Source: Bacillus sp. S3
Lineage (GTDB): Bacteria; Bacillota; Bacilli; Bacillales; Cytobacillaceae
DNA: 64,000 nt
NCBI RefSeq assembly: GCF_005154805.1
Contig: NZ_CP039727.1
Span: 3,965,501-4,029,500 of the forward strand
Direction: 5' to 3'
A model generated the notes under the pieces. The model was not told the origin of the DNA, ran no database searches, and was given only the letters and a program-made list of their open reading frames with translations. Shown piece by piece: positions 53,640-62,513 of the stretch. Position 1 is the first letter of the stretch, and every line of letters begins with the position of its first letter. Both the position numbers and the translations under genes were made by a program.

Positions 53640-54578
53640 CTAGAAATATTTCTTTTTCCAAAAAATAATCGCTGCTAATGTAGATAAGATGCCGCAAATG
53701 ATTAGAGTAAAAATAAACCCGTGCGGATTATTTTCAAAAGGTAATTCCACGTTCATTCCAAATAGGCTGAACACCATCGTTGGGAAAGATAAAATAATCG
53801 TAATCGAAGTTAAAAACTTCATCACAATGTTTAGGTTATTTGAAATGATTGAGGCAAAGGCATTCATCATTCCATTCAAAATGGAACGATAGGTTTCAGC
53901 CATCTCAATAGCCTGTGTTTTTTCAATAATGACATCTTCTAATAAGTCTTTGTCTTCTTCATACATTTTTAAATAATTAAAGCGGAGAATTTTATCGAGA
54001 ACTACTTTATTTGATTTTAGGGAAGTTGTAAAGTAAACCAAAGATTTCTCTAAGGCAAGAAACGCATATAATTCTTTATTTTTCAATGACTGCTGAACGA
54101 CACGTTCAATTTCATTTGTTTTCTTGTTAATTTGTTTTAAGTAACGAAGATAATACGAAGAAATAACAAACAGAATTTGCAGCGCAAATCGCGTCTTTTT
54201 AAAGGTAAAGAACTCTTTCACCCTGTTCAGCTTAAAATCCTCTAATATCGGTGTATCCTTTAAGGAAACGGTAATGATGCAATCTTCCGTTAGAATAATC
54301 CCAATTGGAATGGTTTCATAGATCGCAAAGCCCGTTTCATCATGGACAATATACGGAAAGTCGACGATAATATAGACCCTGCCGTCATCCCGTTCAATCC
54401 TTGGACGTTCTTCATCATCCAGCGCATCTTTAATAATATCTACATCGACTTGGACATCTGTCGACACTTTATTGATTTCTTCTGGCGTTGGAGCGTACAT
54501 ATTGATCCAGCAGCCTTTTGAAATCACATCAACCTTTTCTAACACTCTTGTTTCAGTGCTTTTATAAATTTCTAACAT
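53640..54578 (-). CDS. corA: CorA-family divalent cation transporter (YfjQ-like)
   Basis: A 312-residue CorA-type channel: a large N-terminal cytosolic domain with a long helix, then two C-terminal TM helices. The family signature GMN is at 274-276 (LFGMNVELPF), followed by TM2 (GFIFTLIICGILSTLAAIIFW) and a basic tail (KKKYF). It forms pentamers that import Mg2+, sometimes Co2+ or Ni2+. GGAGG lies about 8 nt upstream of ATG 54578. A structured leader precedes it, and a CDF cation exporter gene lies upstream. Confidence 0.92.
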   Translation of the reverse strand: MLEIYKSTETRVLEKVDVISKGCWINMYAPTPEEINKVSTDVQVDVDIIKDALDDEERPRIERDDGRVYIIVDFPYIVHDETGFAIYETIPIGIILTEDCIITVSLKDTPILEDFKLNRVKEFFTFKKTRFALQILFVISSYYLRYLKQINKKTNEIERVVQQSLKNKELYAFLALEKSLVYFTTSLKSNKVVLDKILRFNYLKMYEEDKDLLEDVIIEKTQAIEMAETYRSILNGMMNAFASIISNNLNIVMKFLTSITIILSFPTMVFSLFGMNVELPFENNPHGFIFTLIICGILSTLAAIIFWKKKYF

Positions 54579-54628
54579 GGGAAAACCTCCTCACTCACTT
54601 TGTTCGAGGAAGCCAACAACCTTTTCTA

Positions 54629-54728
54629 GAGTTGATATTCAAGATATTCAATTCAATCCATTCAAAGACATTGACTTCCCCTCGCCTACTAGGGTCCGGG
54701 TCCACGGAATAACTCAAAAATATCAACT
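54629..54728 (-). ncRNA. Candidate structured leader RNA of the corA-like gene
   Basis: On the minus strand GAGTTGATATT (54718-54728) pairs perfectly with AATATCAACTC (54629-54639). The 11-bp helix encloses about 78 nt with the direct repeat GGACCC-GGACCC and a CCC/GGG hairpin option. A TATAAA element lies about 10 bp upstream, so transcription would start just before the helix. It does not match the Mg2+ M-box pattern I know and has no terminator-like tail. A cation-sensing leader is an inference. Confidence 0.35.
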
Positions 54729-54793
54729 CCCTCATCGTTTTATATCCTATCCTATCATAAACCCTAACGCCGGAAAGTACAAAGGAGTTTTTT

Positions 54794-55699
54794 TCAGGAA
54801 TTATTTATGTCATCAGGGAAATAGGGATTTAAATGAATTAATACCTCACGGATATTATCATTTTGATCCATTAGTTCGCGTTTGATCAATTTTGCCAGAT
54901 CATGCCCCTGCTTGATCGTTTTAAAATGATCAATGGAGATGCGCAAATCAACTAATACATAATGACCATGTTCTCTTGCCCGGATGCGGTCAATCCGCTT
55001 TACATCTTGGAACTCCCGCACAACGGAAATGTATTCCGACAAAGTCTCTGTATTAATATTACGCTCAAGTAAGATATCAAATGCCTCTGTCAACATTTCC
55101 TTTGCAATTTTAAAAATTAAATAGGCGACAAAGATACTTGCGGCCTTATCCCCATAAAGCAGGAAATGGATATCAAACCTTTCACCAACAATTGATAAAA
55201 GGACCCCAATCGCAGCCGCAATGGATGCAACAATATCTGCCTTATGATCATAAGCAATCGCTTCAATCGCCTTACTTTGATTCTCTTTGGCCACCTTCAG
55301 GGAACTTCGGTATAAAATAATCTTGGTAACAAACGAAATCAGCGCAACCCACATGGCTAGGAAACTGGGCGATTCCACTTCATGGAAAAAACCGCTAACC
55401 CCTTCATAGGCAACATAAATCGCAACAAGCAAGAGCAGAATGCCAATAATTTCTGAAACGATGACCTCTGCTTTTCCATGCCCATATGGATGTTCCTGAT
55501 CTGCCGGCTTGTTGGCAATTTTTATCACTAACAAAACAATTACGGAGGCGAAAACATCGGCGGCAGAATGAATCCCATCCGCGAAGACCGCATCACTATG
55601 CCCATACCAGCCAATAATTACTTTTCCTAACGTTAGAATAATGTTACTGATTACGCTAATCCAGGCTATCTTTTTAGCTAGCTCTTCTCTCATTTCCAT
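54794..55699 (-). CDS. CDF-family cation efflux protein
   Basis: A 301-residue cation diffusion facilitator. It has six TM helices with metal-site residues in SDAVFADGIHSAADVFAS (TM2) and EAIAYDHKADIVASI (TM5), and HPYGHGKAEVI between TM2 and TM3. A C-terminal ferredoxin-like cytosolic domain (VRAREHGHYVLVDLRISID-like, …HDLAKLIKREL) follows. It exports a divalent metal (Mn, Zn, Fe or Co) for protons; the YdfM-like pattern does not settle which. It lies upstream of the corA-like importer. Confidence 0.9.
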   Translation of the reverse strand: MEMREELAKKIAWISVISNIILTLGKVIIGWYGHSDAVFADGIHSAADVFASVIVLLVIKIANKPADQEHPYGHGKAEVIVSEIIGILLLLVAIYVAYEGVSGFFHEVESPSFLAMWVALISFVTKIILYRSSLKVAKENQSKAIEAIAYDHKADIVASIAAAIGVLLSIVGERFDIHFLLYGDKAASIFVAYLIFKIAKEMLTEAFDILLERNINTETLSEYISVVREFQDVKRIDRIRAREHGHYVLVDLRISIDHFKTIKQGHDLAKLIKRELMDQNDNIREVLIHLNPYFPDDINNS

Positions 55700-55756
55700 T
55701 GTTAAACCATCCTTTTGTAAATCTCATGGAGAGTAACATGCTCCAAATACATTCTA

Positions 55757-55894
55757 TTATTCTTGATGATCATCCTTATCTTTTTTCATCATTTCTACTT
55801 CTTCGATCACTGAAATTCTGTTTATTTGGTCATGGAGAAAATGGAAGGCTTGATCTAATTCTTCTCTTGTTGGAAATTCATTTTTTTGGTTCAT
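55757..55894 (-). CDS. Small uncharacterised acidic protein (45 aa)
   Basis: A 45-residue ORF: MNQKNEFPTREELDQAFHFL, then HDQINRISVIEEVEMMKKDKDDHQE. It is predicted to be one long amphipathic helix with a charged tail and no membrane segment. AAAGGTG lies 7 nt before the ATG, which supports translation. It precedes the CDF gene by 57 bp on the same strand, so they may share a transcript. I do not recognise the family. Confidence 0.6.
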   Translation of the reverse strand: MNQKNEFPTREELDQAFHFLHDQINRISVIEEVEMMKKDKDDHQE

Positions 55895-55985
55895 AAAACA
55901 TCACCTTTCAAATTTATAGGAGTAATTATTTTAAAATAAGATAAAATACCGTTGTAGTACACATATTGAAAAGGAGGATTCTATA

Positions 55986-56174
55986 ATGGACAATAAACGC
56001 GCTAATCCAAAAAAGGAACTGGCCGGAAGTTTTTATCATCCAAGTTATTATCAAGAAAAGGACACCCTATCCTCAGGACTTGCTGACACACATGAGCAAG
56101 TGAGTGATTCGTACATGGAAGGCGGCATGAATACGGATGGTTCCGCTCAAGGAATAAACCACGAAGAAGTATAA
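55986..56174 (+). CDS. YozQ-family (DUF4025) small protein
   Basis: A 62-residue hydrophilic protein. The central LSSGLADTHEQVSDSYMEG matches the conserved core of YozQ/DUF4025 proteins found in Bacillus. It has no signal or membrane segment. AAGGAGG lies 8 nt upstream. Function unknown; relatives are often linked to spores. It ends in a terminator shared with the convergent yteA gene. Confidence 0.78.
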   Translation: MDNKRANPKKELAGSFYHPSYYQEKDTLSSGLADTHEQVSDSYMEGGMNTDGSAQGINHEEV

Positions 56175-56181
56175 AATTAGT

Positions 56182-56220
56182 GAAAACAGCTCTCACACCG
56201 AAAGCTGTTTTCTTTTTTTT
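56182..56220. terminator. Terminator between yozQ-like and yteA genes
   Basis: GAAAACAGCT (56182-56191) and AGCTGTTTTC (56203-56212) are perfect 10-bp arms followed by T8 on the plus strand. It probably serves both converging genes. Confidence 0.9.
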
Positions 56221-56223
56221 TAA

Positions 56224-56982
56224 TCATTTATCATCATGGTCTACATATGGGTCGTGTTCATAGGCCGGCAAATCCCCGAAACTGGTCATGATTCCTTCTT
56301 CGTCTAAGGCATTTTCATACTGCTCGTGCTGTGGATTTGGATAGACCTTAATATTATTTCCATACATATCATTGCCGACAAAATTTTCATAATCCTCGAC
56401 GTAGCCGATATTTTCATCTGCTTCTACATACATATCCTGAAAATCATCCTGAGGAAAGGCTAAATCTGATGGTGTATCGGATGTTCCCCAGGCTGCCACC
56501 GTCTGCCAAGAATCTTCGGAGTCAAACCCGACACTCTCATGCTTTTCATCCATATCAAATTTTCCGAAAGGCGGCATTAATACCCCTTCTTCCACCGGAC
56601 GATTGTGTGAGGTAATCCGATCCTGACTGTGATCAATACAAAAAGTTGTATTCGGAATGGCCTGTAACCGTTCTAACGGAATCTCCTTTCCACACACATC
56701 ACATTTCCCATACGTTCCATTTTCCATCGCCTCTAACGCTCGGTTAATATTCCCTAACTGTGTTTCAACATGCTCGTTTAAGGCTATATCCTTTTCACGT
56801 TCATATAGCTCGGTTGCTTCATCAGCGGGGTGGTTGTCGTAGCTGGATAACTCTCCCATGGATTCATGGGCATGCCCGCGCTCCAGCCCAAAATGGTCAT
56901 TTTGTTCCAGCCGTTCCTCCACCTCACTTTTTTCCTGCAACAATTGTATCCGTAACTCAGCTAACTGCTGTGTCGATAACAT
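56224..56982 (-). CDS. yteA: DksA/TraR-type zinc-finger protein YteA
   Basis: A 252-residue protein with an N-terminal coiled coil (LSTQQLAELRIQLLQEKSEVEERLEQN) and the zinc finger C94-x2-C97-x17-C115-x2-H118 (CDVCGKEIPLERLQAIPNTTFCIDH). A long acidic C-terminal region rich in Asp, Glu and Tyr follows, as in Bacillus YteA. DksA-fold proteins bind RNA polymerase; YteA relatives are associated with sporulation, and the target is unknown. Start ATG 56982 has AAAGGGG 8 nt upstream; the frame extends to 57012 without a site. Confidence 0.85.
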   Translation of the reverse strand: MLSTQQLAELRIQLLQEKSEVEERLEQNDHFGLERGHAHESMGELSSYDNHPADEATELYEREKDIALNEHVETQLGNINRALEAMENGTYGKCDVCGKEIPLERLQAIPNTTFCIDHSQDRITSHNRPVEEGVLMPPFGKFDMDEKHESVGFDSEDSWQTVAAWGTSDTPSDLAFPQDDFQDMYVEADENIGYVEDYENFVGNDMYGNNIKVYPNPQHEQYENALDEEGIMTSFGDLPAYEHDPYVDHDDK

Positions 56983-57200
56983 GTGCAAAACCCCTTTCAT
57001 CAACAGAACCATTTATATTATTCATTTATGATGATTGTTTATATCGTACCCTTATATTTTCATTTGTTTCATGCTTGTTTATGTAAAGAAAATATAATTC
57101 CATCAAAAACCAATCGTCCACATCATCCTTAAACTGAATAAGAATGGCGAAGGCGTGTATCTTAAGAATAATCAAGATAATGAAAAGCGAGGCGATGGAG

Positions 57201-57362
57201 ATGGTGAATTATAACTTTGAAAAGTTTAGACAGGAACAGCGTGAACATAAGGCAGAATATATCGGAAGCGACAAAAACAAAAGGCCAGGACTGAATGATC
57301 CGGAATACAACAATCAGGATAATACCGATAAATCACCAGGGGCAACAGGGCGTGAAATATAA
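57201..57362 (+). CDS. Small uncharacterised hydrophilic protein (53 aa)
   Basis: A 53-residue Asn/Glu/Lys-rich protein (MVNYNFEKFRQEQREHKAEY…PEYNNQDNTDKSPGATGREI), probably disordered. Start ATG 57201 has GAGG 8 nt upstream; the open frame reaches 57144, but that N-terminus is basic and has no site, and GTG 57204 is possible. The terminator at 57375 makes it a separate unit. Not recognised. Confidence 0.55.
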   Translation: MVNYNFEKFRQEQREHKAEYIGSDKNKRPGLNDPEYNNQDNTDKSPGATGREI

Positions 57363-57374
57363 AATACGAATAAC

Positions 57375-57403
57375 AAGGTTGGGGCCACTCCTCAACCTTT
57401 TTA
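57375..57403 (+). terminator. Terminator after the 53-aa gene
   Basis: AAGGTTG and CAACCTT pair with extra GG/CC pairs inside, followed by T5. Confidence 0.8.
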
Positions 57404-57430
57404 AATGAAATTCGCAGAAGGAGAAAATCA

Positions 57431-58783
57431 ATGGGTACATCAAAGAGTGGTGCAGCGGAAAATAATATGAAGTGGTGGCAGCTTTCATTATTCGGAGTTG
57501 GCTGCACGATTGGAACAGGTTTTTTCCTTGGCTCAAGTTTAGCGATCAAAATGACGGGTCCAGCCATTTTAATTGCGTTTCTCATTGCCGCAGTTGGAAC
57601 GTATTTTGTATTTGATGCACTGTCTAAAATGACTTCCCAAGAACCATTGGAGGGAGGGTTTCGCTCCTATGCCAAAAAGGCATACGGGCGCTGGGCCGGT
57701 TTCAGCAGCGGCTGGGTCTATTGGTGCTCAGAGGTGCTCATTATGGGCAGTCAAATGACGGCACTTTCGATCTTTTCCCGGTTCTGGTTCCCGAAAATTC
57801 CTTTATGGATTTTTGCTACAATCTACGGTGTTCTAGGATTAGCCGTTATCCTTATCGGGGTAAACCTTCTAAATAAAATGGAAAATATTCTTGCCATCTT
57901 AAAGATATCTGCGATTCTAATGTTTGTGATTATAGCTGGTTTAGCTATATTTGGCGTGATTGACGGTGACAGGCCAATTCAATTTCCTAACAGTAAAAAG
58001 GAATTACTTCCCGGCGGGTTAAAAGGGTTATGGTCTGCGGTCATTTTTGCCTTCTACGCCTTTGGGGGCATTGAAATATTAGGCTTAATGGCAATGAAAC
58101 TAAAGGATCCCAAAGAAGCTCCAAAGGCTGGAAAAGTCATGCTGTTTATGCTCACCTTTATCTATGTTCTTTCAATTGGTTTGGCTGTCATGATGGTGTC
58201 CTGGCATACTTTTAACGCAAAAGAAAGCCCGTTTGTGATTGCTTTAGATGCCTACAATCTTTCGTTTGTCCCTCATTTTTTTAATGCTGCTCTCATCATT
58301 GCCGGTTTTTCGACGATGACCGCTTCCCTTTACGGGGTTACAAGTGTCCTTGTGACCTTAGGGAAAGAAGGGGACGCGCCGGCCAGTTTTTCAAAGAAAG
58401 GGAAATTAAAGGTTCCATGGCCGACATTATTGGTTACAATGCTGGGGATTACTGCTTCCATCGTTGCAGCATTGCTTATGCCCAACCGAATTTATGAGTA
58501 TATTACCACTGCGGCAGGATTAATGCTGCTGTATAATTGGATCTTTATCCTTGCCTCTTCTAGAAAAATTTTAAAGTTGAAGCTAAAAGAGAAGATCATG
58601 TATTCGGTTGGAGCAATATTCATTTTAATTGCTGTCACCGGAACATTGTTTCATGATACGAGCAGGCCGGGATTCTTCATTAGTCTGGTCTTTCTAGGCA
58701 TCATTGGATTGATTACCTTGATGATGAATTTTAAATGGAAAAAGAAAAAGAGCAAGGTACTTAACCCATGGCCGACAGCATAA
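57431..58783 (+). CDS. APC-family amino acid permease
   Basis: A 450-residue amino acid permease (AapA/YtnA/YbxG style) with 12 TM helices. The TM1 unwound region GVGCTIGTGFFLGSS is the substrate-binding GxGxG motif of APC proteins. The second signature is MTSQEPLEGGFRSYAKKAYGRWAGFSSGWVYW, and TM6 has FAFYAFGGIEILGLMAMK. It should import a neutral or aromatic amino acid; the substrate is not readable. AGAAGGAG lies 8 nt upstream. Confidence 0.9.
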   Translation: MGTSKSGAAENNMKWWQLSLFGVGCTIGTGFFLGSSLAIKMTGPAILIAFLIAAVGTYFVFDALSKMTSQEPLEGGFRSYAKKAYGRWAGFSSGWVYWCSEVLIMGSQMTALSIFSRFWFPKIPLWIFATIYGVLGLAVILIGVNLLNKMENILAILKISAILMFVIIAGLAIFGVIDGDRPIQFPNSKKELLPGGLKGLWSAVIFAFYAFGGIEILGLMAMKLKDPKEAPKAGKVMLFMLTFIYVLSIGLAVMMVSWHTFNAKESPFVIALDAYNLSFVPHFFNAALIIAGFSTMTASLYGVTSVLVTLGKEGDAPASFSKKGKLKVPWPTLLVTMLGITASIVAALLMPNRIYEYITTAAGLMLLYNWIFILASSRKILKLKLKEKIMYSVGAIFILIAVTGTLFHDTSRPGFFISLVFLGIIGLITLMMNFKWKKKKSKVLNPWPTA

Positions 58784-58821
58784 GAAAGGCGCAAGCACCC
58801 TTTTCAGCTGCATATGCCTAG

Positions 58822-58855
58822 AAAAAATCCAGCTTTTCACTGCTGGATTTTTTTC
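58822..58855. terminator. Bidirectional terminator between permease and LysE-like genes
   Basis: AATCCAGC and GCTGGATT pair around 8 nt, with A6 before and T7 after, so it works on both strands. Confidence 0.88.
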
Positions 58856-59481
58856 TATCCAAAAAGATTTTGAAATGCCTGCACCCCAAAGTAAAGTCCA
58901 AATCCGATCAAAGAAAGACCTGATAAGAATGAAATGACCACCAGTAAACGAGAGGTTAAATACTTGCGGAAGCTGCTTGCAACCCCCGCCATCATAATAT
59001 CCCACATCAAAAGTCCGATAAAAATCGCACTGCTATAGAGCACCAATTGACTCGTATCATAGACAGCAGCTGTTTTGGCAAGAACAGAGCCATAAATGCC
59101 CAGCCAGAATAGGATCGTAAGTGGATTAGAAATTGACATAAAGAATCCGGAAAAAAACGATTTCACCAGCGGTTCCTTACCCCTGACATACTCTAAGTTG
59201 ATCTTACCGGCATTCATAAATGTTTCAATCCCTGTATACATCAGCACAAAACAGCCAAAGAACCACAGAAAGGTTTGCATGAATGCCGTTTCAAGAAATT
59301 GAACAACTCCTATGTATACCACGAGCATATATACCCCATCAGCAACAACTGCACCCACTCCAATGAGCCAAGAGTGTAAAAATCCATGTCTAATTCCCCT
59401 GTCTATTTGTGCCGCATTAATCGGGCCAATCGGGGCGGCAAGCGACAATCCTAGTAATATATAGCTTAAAAAAACATTCAT
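58855..59481 (-). CDS. LysE/RhtB-family exporter
   Basis: A 208-residue membrane protein with six TM helices. LSLAAPIGPINAAQIDRGIRHGFLHSWLIGVGAVVADGVYM is the LysE/RhtB N-terminal signature, and FFMSISNPLTILFWLGIYGSV is the mid-domain SNPxxxxFW motif. It exports an amino acid or related solute. Start ATG 59481 has GGAG 8 nt upstream. Single gene. Confidence 0.88.
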   Translation of the reverse strand: MNVFLSYILLGLSLAAPIGPINAAQIDRGIRHGFLHSWLIGVGAVVADGVYMLVVYIGVVQFLETAFMQTFLWFFGCFVLMYTGIETFMNAGKINLEYVRGKEPLVKSFFSGFFMSISNPLTILFWLGIYGSVLAKTAAVYDTSQLVLYSSAIFIGLLMWDIMMAGVASSFRKYLTSRLLVVISFLSGLSLIGFGLYFGVQAFQNLFG

Positions 59482-59588
59482 CAAGATCTCTCCCCAATCA
59501 GTAAATAAAAGCCTGTCTATCCATTTCTATTCAGCAGGGAGGGGGTGTACGACTAAAAAAGAGTTTTCCTAAAAGGAAAACCCTTACA

Positions 59589-60629
59589 TTAGTTATTCGT
59601 ATCTGATACTTTTCTTAGATCAAGGCTATATCCGCTGTCCTCTAACGTGTCACTGAGCAAATGGTGTCTTGGGGCCGGCAAAGTAAAAGAATCGATATCC
59701 ACAATATACTTGGGCCTCTGTTTTGTTTCTTTATAAATTTTCCCCACATACTCACCAATCAATCCAATCGCAATTAATTGCAGACCGCCGATTAACCATA
59801 TGGAAGTAATCAGCGATGTCCATCCGGTTTCTGTATCACCAAAAAATTTAAGCGCTAAAAAGTACCCGCCAAAAACGAGGCTCATGAAAAAGGAAACAAA
59901 CCCTGTGATTAACACAAAACGGATGGGTGAGATGGAAAAGGAGGTAATACCATCAAGGGCAAAGGCGAGCATTTTTTTTAATGGATACTTCGTATCACCT
60001 GCGTGCCTTTCTAAGCGGTCATAAAAGACCATATCCGAACGAAAGCCCAAAAGTGGAACAATCCCTCTTAAAAAAAGATTAACCTCGCGGAACCGTTCTA
60101 ATTCTTCCACTGCTCTTTTACTCATTAGCCGAAAATCCGCATGGTTATAGACGAGGTCAACTCCCAGCTTCTTCATAACCTTGTAAAAGCCTTGGGCGGT
60201 GCTTCGTTTAAACAGAGTATCTGTATTACGTCCTTTTCGAACACCATAAACAATTTCATAGCCAGAGTGGAATCTGATGACAAAGTCACGGATGACCCTA
60301 ATATCATCCTGCAGGTCGGCATCAATCGAAACTACACAATCAGATTGCTCTTTAGCCGTAAATAGACCGGCGAGCAGAGCATTTTGATGCCCGACATTGC
60401 GCGATAATTTTAAGCCCCGCACATGGTCACTTCGTAATCCGGCTTTATAAATCAATTCCCACGTATGATCCTTACTGCCGTCATCAACAAACAAGATTTT
60501 GCTTTGCCTGGAAACGAGCCCCTCATGAATCAGCTCCCTCAACAGCCCCTGGAGCTGGTCGACCGTTTCTGGCAAAACATCTTCCTCGTTATAGCATGGC
60601 ACAACAATCGTAAGGACTGGTTCTATCAT
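59589..60629 (-). CDS. ykoT: Polyprenyl-phosphate glycosyltransferase YkoT (GT2)
   Basis: A 346-residue GT2 enzyme of the dolichyl-phosphate-mannose-synthase/CsbB/YkcC type. The N-terminal GT-A domain has VLTIVVPCYNEEDVLPETVDQL, FVDDGSKDHTWELI and CVVSIDADLQDD. Two C-terminal TM helices (PIRFVLITGFVSFFMSLVFGGYF; WLIGGLQLIAIGLIGEYVGKIYKETKQRP) follow. It loads a sugar onto undecaprenyl phosphate for use outside the membrane, probably by YkoS-linked decoration of wall polymers. It begins 17 bp after ykoS. Confidence 0.88.
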   Translation of the reverse strand: MIEPVLTIVVPCYNEEDVLPETVDQLQGLLRELIHEGLVSRQSKILFVDDGSKDHTWELIYKAGLRSDHVRGLKLSRNVGHQNALLAGLFTAKEQSDCVVSIDADLQDDIRVIRDFVIRFHSGYEIVYGVRKGRNTDTLFKRSTAQGFYKVMKKLGVDLVYNHADFRLMSKRAVEELERFREVNLFLRGIVPLLGFRSDMVFYDRLERHAGDTKYPLKKMLAFALDGITSFSISPIRFVLITGFVSFFMSLVFGGYFLALKFFGDTETGWTSLITSIWLIGGLQLIAIGLIGEYVGKIYKETKQRPKYIVDIDSFTLPAPRHHLLSDTLEDSGYSLDLRKVSDTNN

Positions 60630-60646
60630 GTCAAAACCCCCGATGA

Positions 60647-62323
60647 TTACAATGTCTTATATAAATAAATTTTCCATGCAGCCGTTTTCGATACAAACAC
60701 TTTATCAAGCAACAGTTGATTTTGCTCGGCATTGTCGATTGGAATCGCTGAAAAGATATAACGGCCGCCCATTTCCTTAAAAACATCCGTGTTCAGCTCA
60801 AGGTTTTTCAAGTGCCGTTTGGAATCCTTTTTCAGCATATATCTTTTTCCAAGCTGTGCTGTAAAAATGTAACAACGGCCGCCCCACTTATCGAAATATT
60901 TTCGAACGGTTTTATTTTTAGCTAATTCCTTTTCAATTATTTTCCTAAATTGATGTTTATAGCTTAATGGATAAAAATTATTATAGGTATCAACCGTATA
61001 AAAGCCATTGTACTGCGAAACAGCGGGATGGATTCCGATACTTGCAACCCGGTATTCTTCCTGCGGGAGGGCGATATACTCCTTGATTTCGTGGAATAGG
61101 TCCTCAGCGAAAAACTCCTTAACCGTGGGCTTATCTTGATAAATGATTTCATCATTACATAATCCCAAAAATACGATTTGTAAAACGATCATCCATTTCG
61201 CCGTTTTCGTCCAGTCCATTCCTTGCTGTGAAATAATTTTTAATGCAAGGGCAAAGCTTGCATAAATGACAAACGGCCTTAAAAAATGGTATCGGGCAAA
61301 ATTAAAGGTATTCATAAAATGGAACTTTTCTGTTAAGGGCAGCCAGCCTTCATAAAACCAAAAGGCATACCATAACGATAAGAAAATATTAAGCCCAAAC
61401 AAAAAAACAAATAGTTTTTCCTGCTGCCAAAGTTTTTTCGAAAACACAAAGTAGATGGCTATAAAGGTTGCAGGCACGATTAATAAAGTATGTACGGTCA
61501 TCACATGGTTGTGTCCCAACAGGTAATTTTTTACAAACAGACGTCCCGCCCGCCAAAATGACAAATGGGCATGAAAATATTCATCGCGGCTATTGGGTTC
61601 TTTTGAAAACAAAAATGAATAAACAAGCCGGTACTCTAACAGCATAAAAATAAATGTCATGTAGCTAATAGCAAACAAAAAGCGCAGGTTCCAGCCCTTT
61701 CCCCGTAAAACATCCCAAAGCCAAACGACACCGATTGCAGTTAGAAAAAAGAAAAACCCTAACACAATACTGGCATAAAACGGAATCAGCGTTAGAACAA
61801 GATAATTCTTCCAGCTTCTCTCTCCATTGCGGATATTAAGAAGGGCCCATAGTGCCAGGGGCATTCCTAATGTGCTAAGCATCCCTGATGGCCAAAATGG
61901 GGTCAAAGCAAAGGCAAGTGCACTGCCAATGCGAATCGAGAGCCATTTATCACCAATGAGAAAATGATCCTTTAGGAGTAAATACATGCCAAAGAAAGCT
62001 GCCACTCTTGTTAATGCCTGGCTTAAACCATAAGCGATCATCGTTGGAAAAAGAGCATATAACCAAACAATCAAGCTGTATTCTGTCCCAAAGGCATTTC
62101 GCGACAGCTGGCCATTAATAATTTGGGGGATGACTGCATTGACGTTGCCGAATATTTCTCCGCTTTTCGCTAACACCTTATACCATGCCAAGTTCGAATC
62201 TAAATTATCGTGAACTCTGATATGGGCATTTTCTTGCAAAATAAATAATGGGGAGAGATAGATCGCTAGAACAAGTAAAGCGAAGAGGATCAGTCTTCGT
62301 TCTTTCTTCGTTTCAATAACCAC
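60647..62323 (-). CDS. ykoS: YkoS-like polytopic membrane protein (DUF6044)
   Basis: A 558-residue protein with about 11-12 TM helices and a C-terminal extracytoplasmic domain. After TM1 comes ENAHIRVHDNLDSNLAWYKVL, an Asp-rich loop reminiscent of GT-C glycosyltransferases. The order with YkoT, as in B. subtilis ykoS-ykoT, suggests that YkoS uses the YkoT product (polyprenyl-P-sugar) to glycosylate a surface polymer. The start is GTG 62323, with GAGGTG 7 nt upstream; the frame reaches 62443 without a site. Confidence 0.8.
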   Translation of the reverse strand: MVIETKKERRLILFALLVLAIYLSPLFILQENAHIRVHDNLDSNLAWYKVLAKSGEIFGNVNAVIPQIINGQLSRNAFGTEYSLIVWLYALFPTMIAYGLSQALTRVAAFFGMYLLLKDHFLIGDKWLSIRIGSALAFALTPFWPSGMLSTLGMPLALWALLNIRNGERSWKNYLVLTLIPFYASIVLGFFFFLTAIGVVWLWDVLRGKGWNLRFLFAISYMTFIFMLLEYRLVYSFLFSKEPNSRDEYFHAHLSFWRAGRLFVKNYLLGHNHVMTVHTLLIVPATFIAIYFVFSKKLWQQEKLFVFLFGLNIFLSLWYAFWFYEGWLPLTEKFHFMNTFNFARYHFLRPFVIYASFALALKIISQQGMDWTKTAKWMIVLQIVFLGLCNDEIIYQDKPTVKEFFAEDLFHEIKEYIALPQEEYRVASIGIHPAVSQYNGFYTVDTYNNFYPLSYKHQFRKIIEKELAKNKTVRKYFDKWGGRCYIFTAQLGKRYMLKKDSKRHLKNLELNTDVFKEMGGRYIFSAIPIDNAEQNQLLLDKVFVSKTAAWKIYLYKTL

Positions 62324-62513
62324 TTTTCTACACCTCAAAATTTCCTTCTTATAAAGGGTCCATTTGATTTTACACTTTGCTATTAGAATGGAAATTATTC
62401 CTTTTCTCTTATAATCCTGCTTTGGAAAAAAGTTCCGCTTCATACTGTCTAATCAAAAAATAATGAGACTGCGTCCTTTTGCTAATAATAGGTTTAAAAG
62501 AGAGGTGATCGTC

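Noticed and set aside
54579..54793. Mg2+ M-box riboswitch before the corA-like gene
   Set aside because: The conserved M-box core and its terminator are not present. Only a generic long helix is seen, so it is reported as a candidate unknown element instead.
57144..57200. Upstream extension of the 53-aa gene
   Set aside because: The extra 19 residues are basic and hydrophobic with no ribosome site, whereas ATG 57201 has GAGG at proper spacing.
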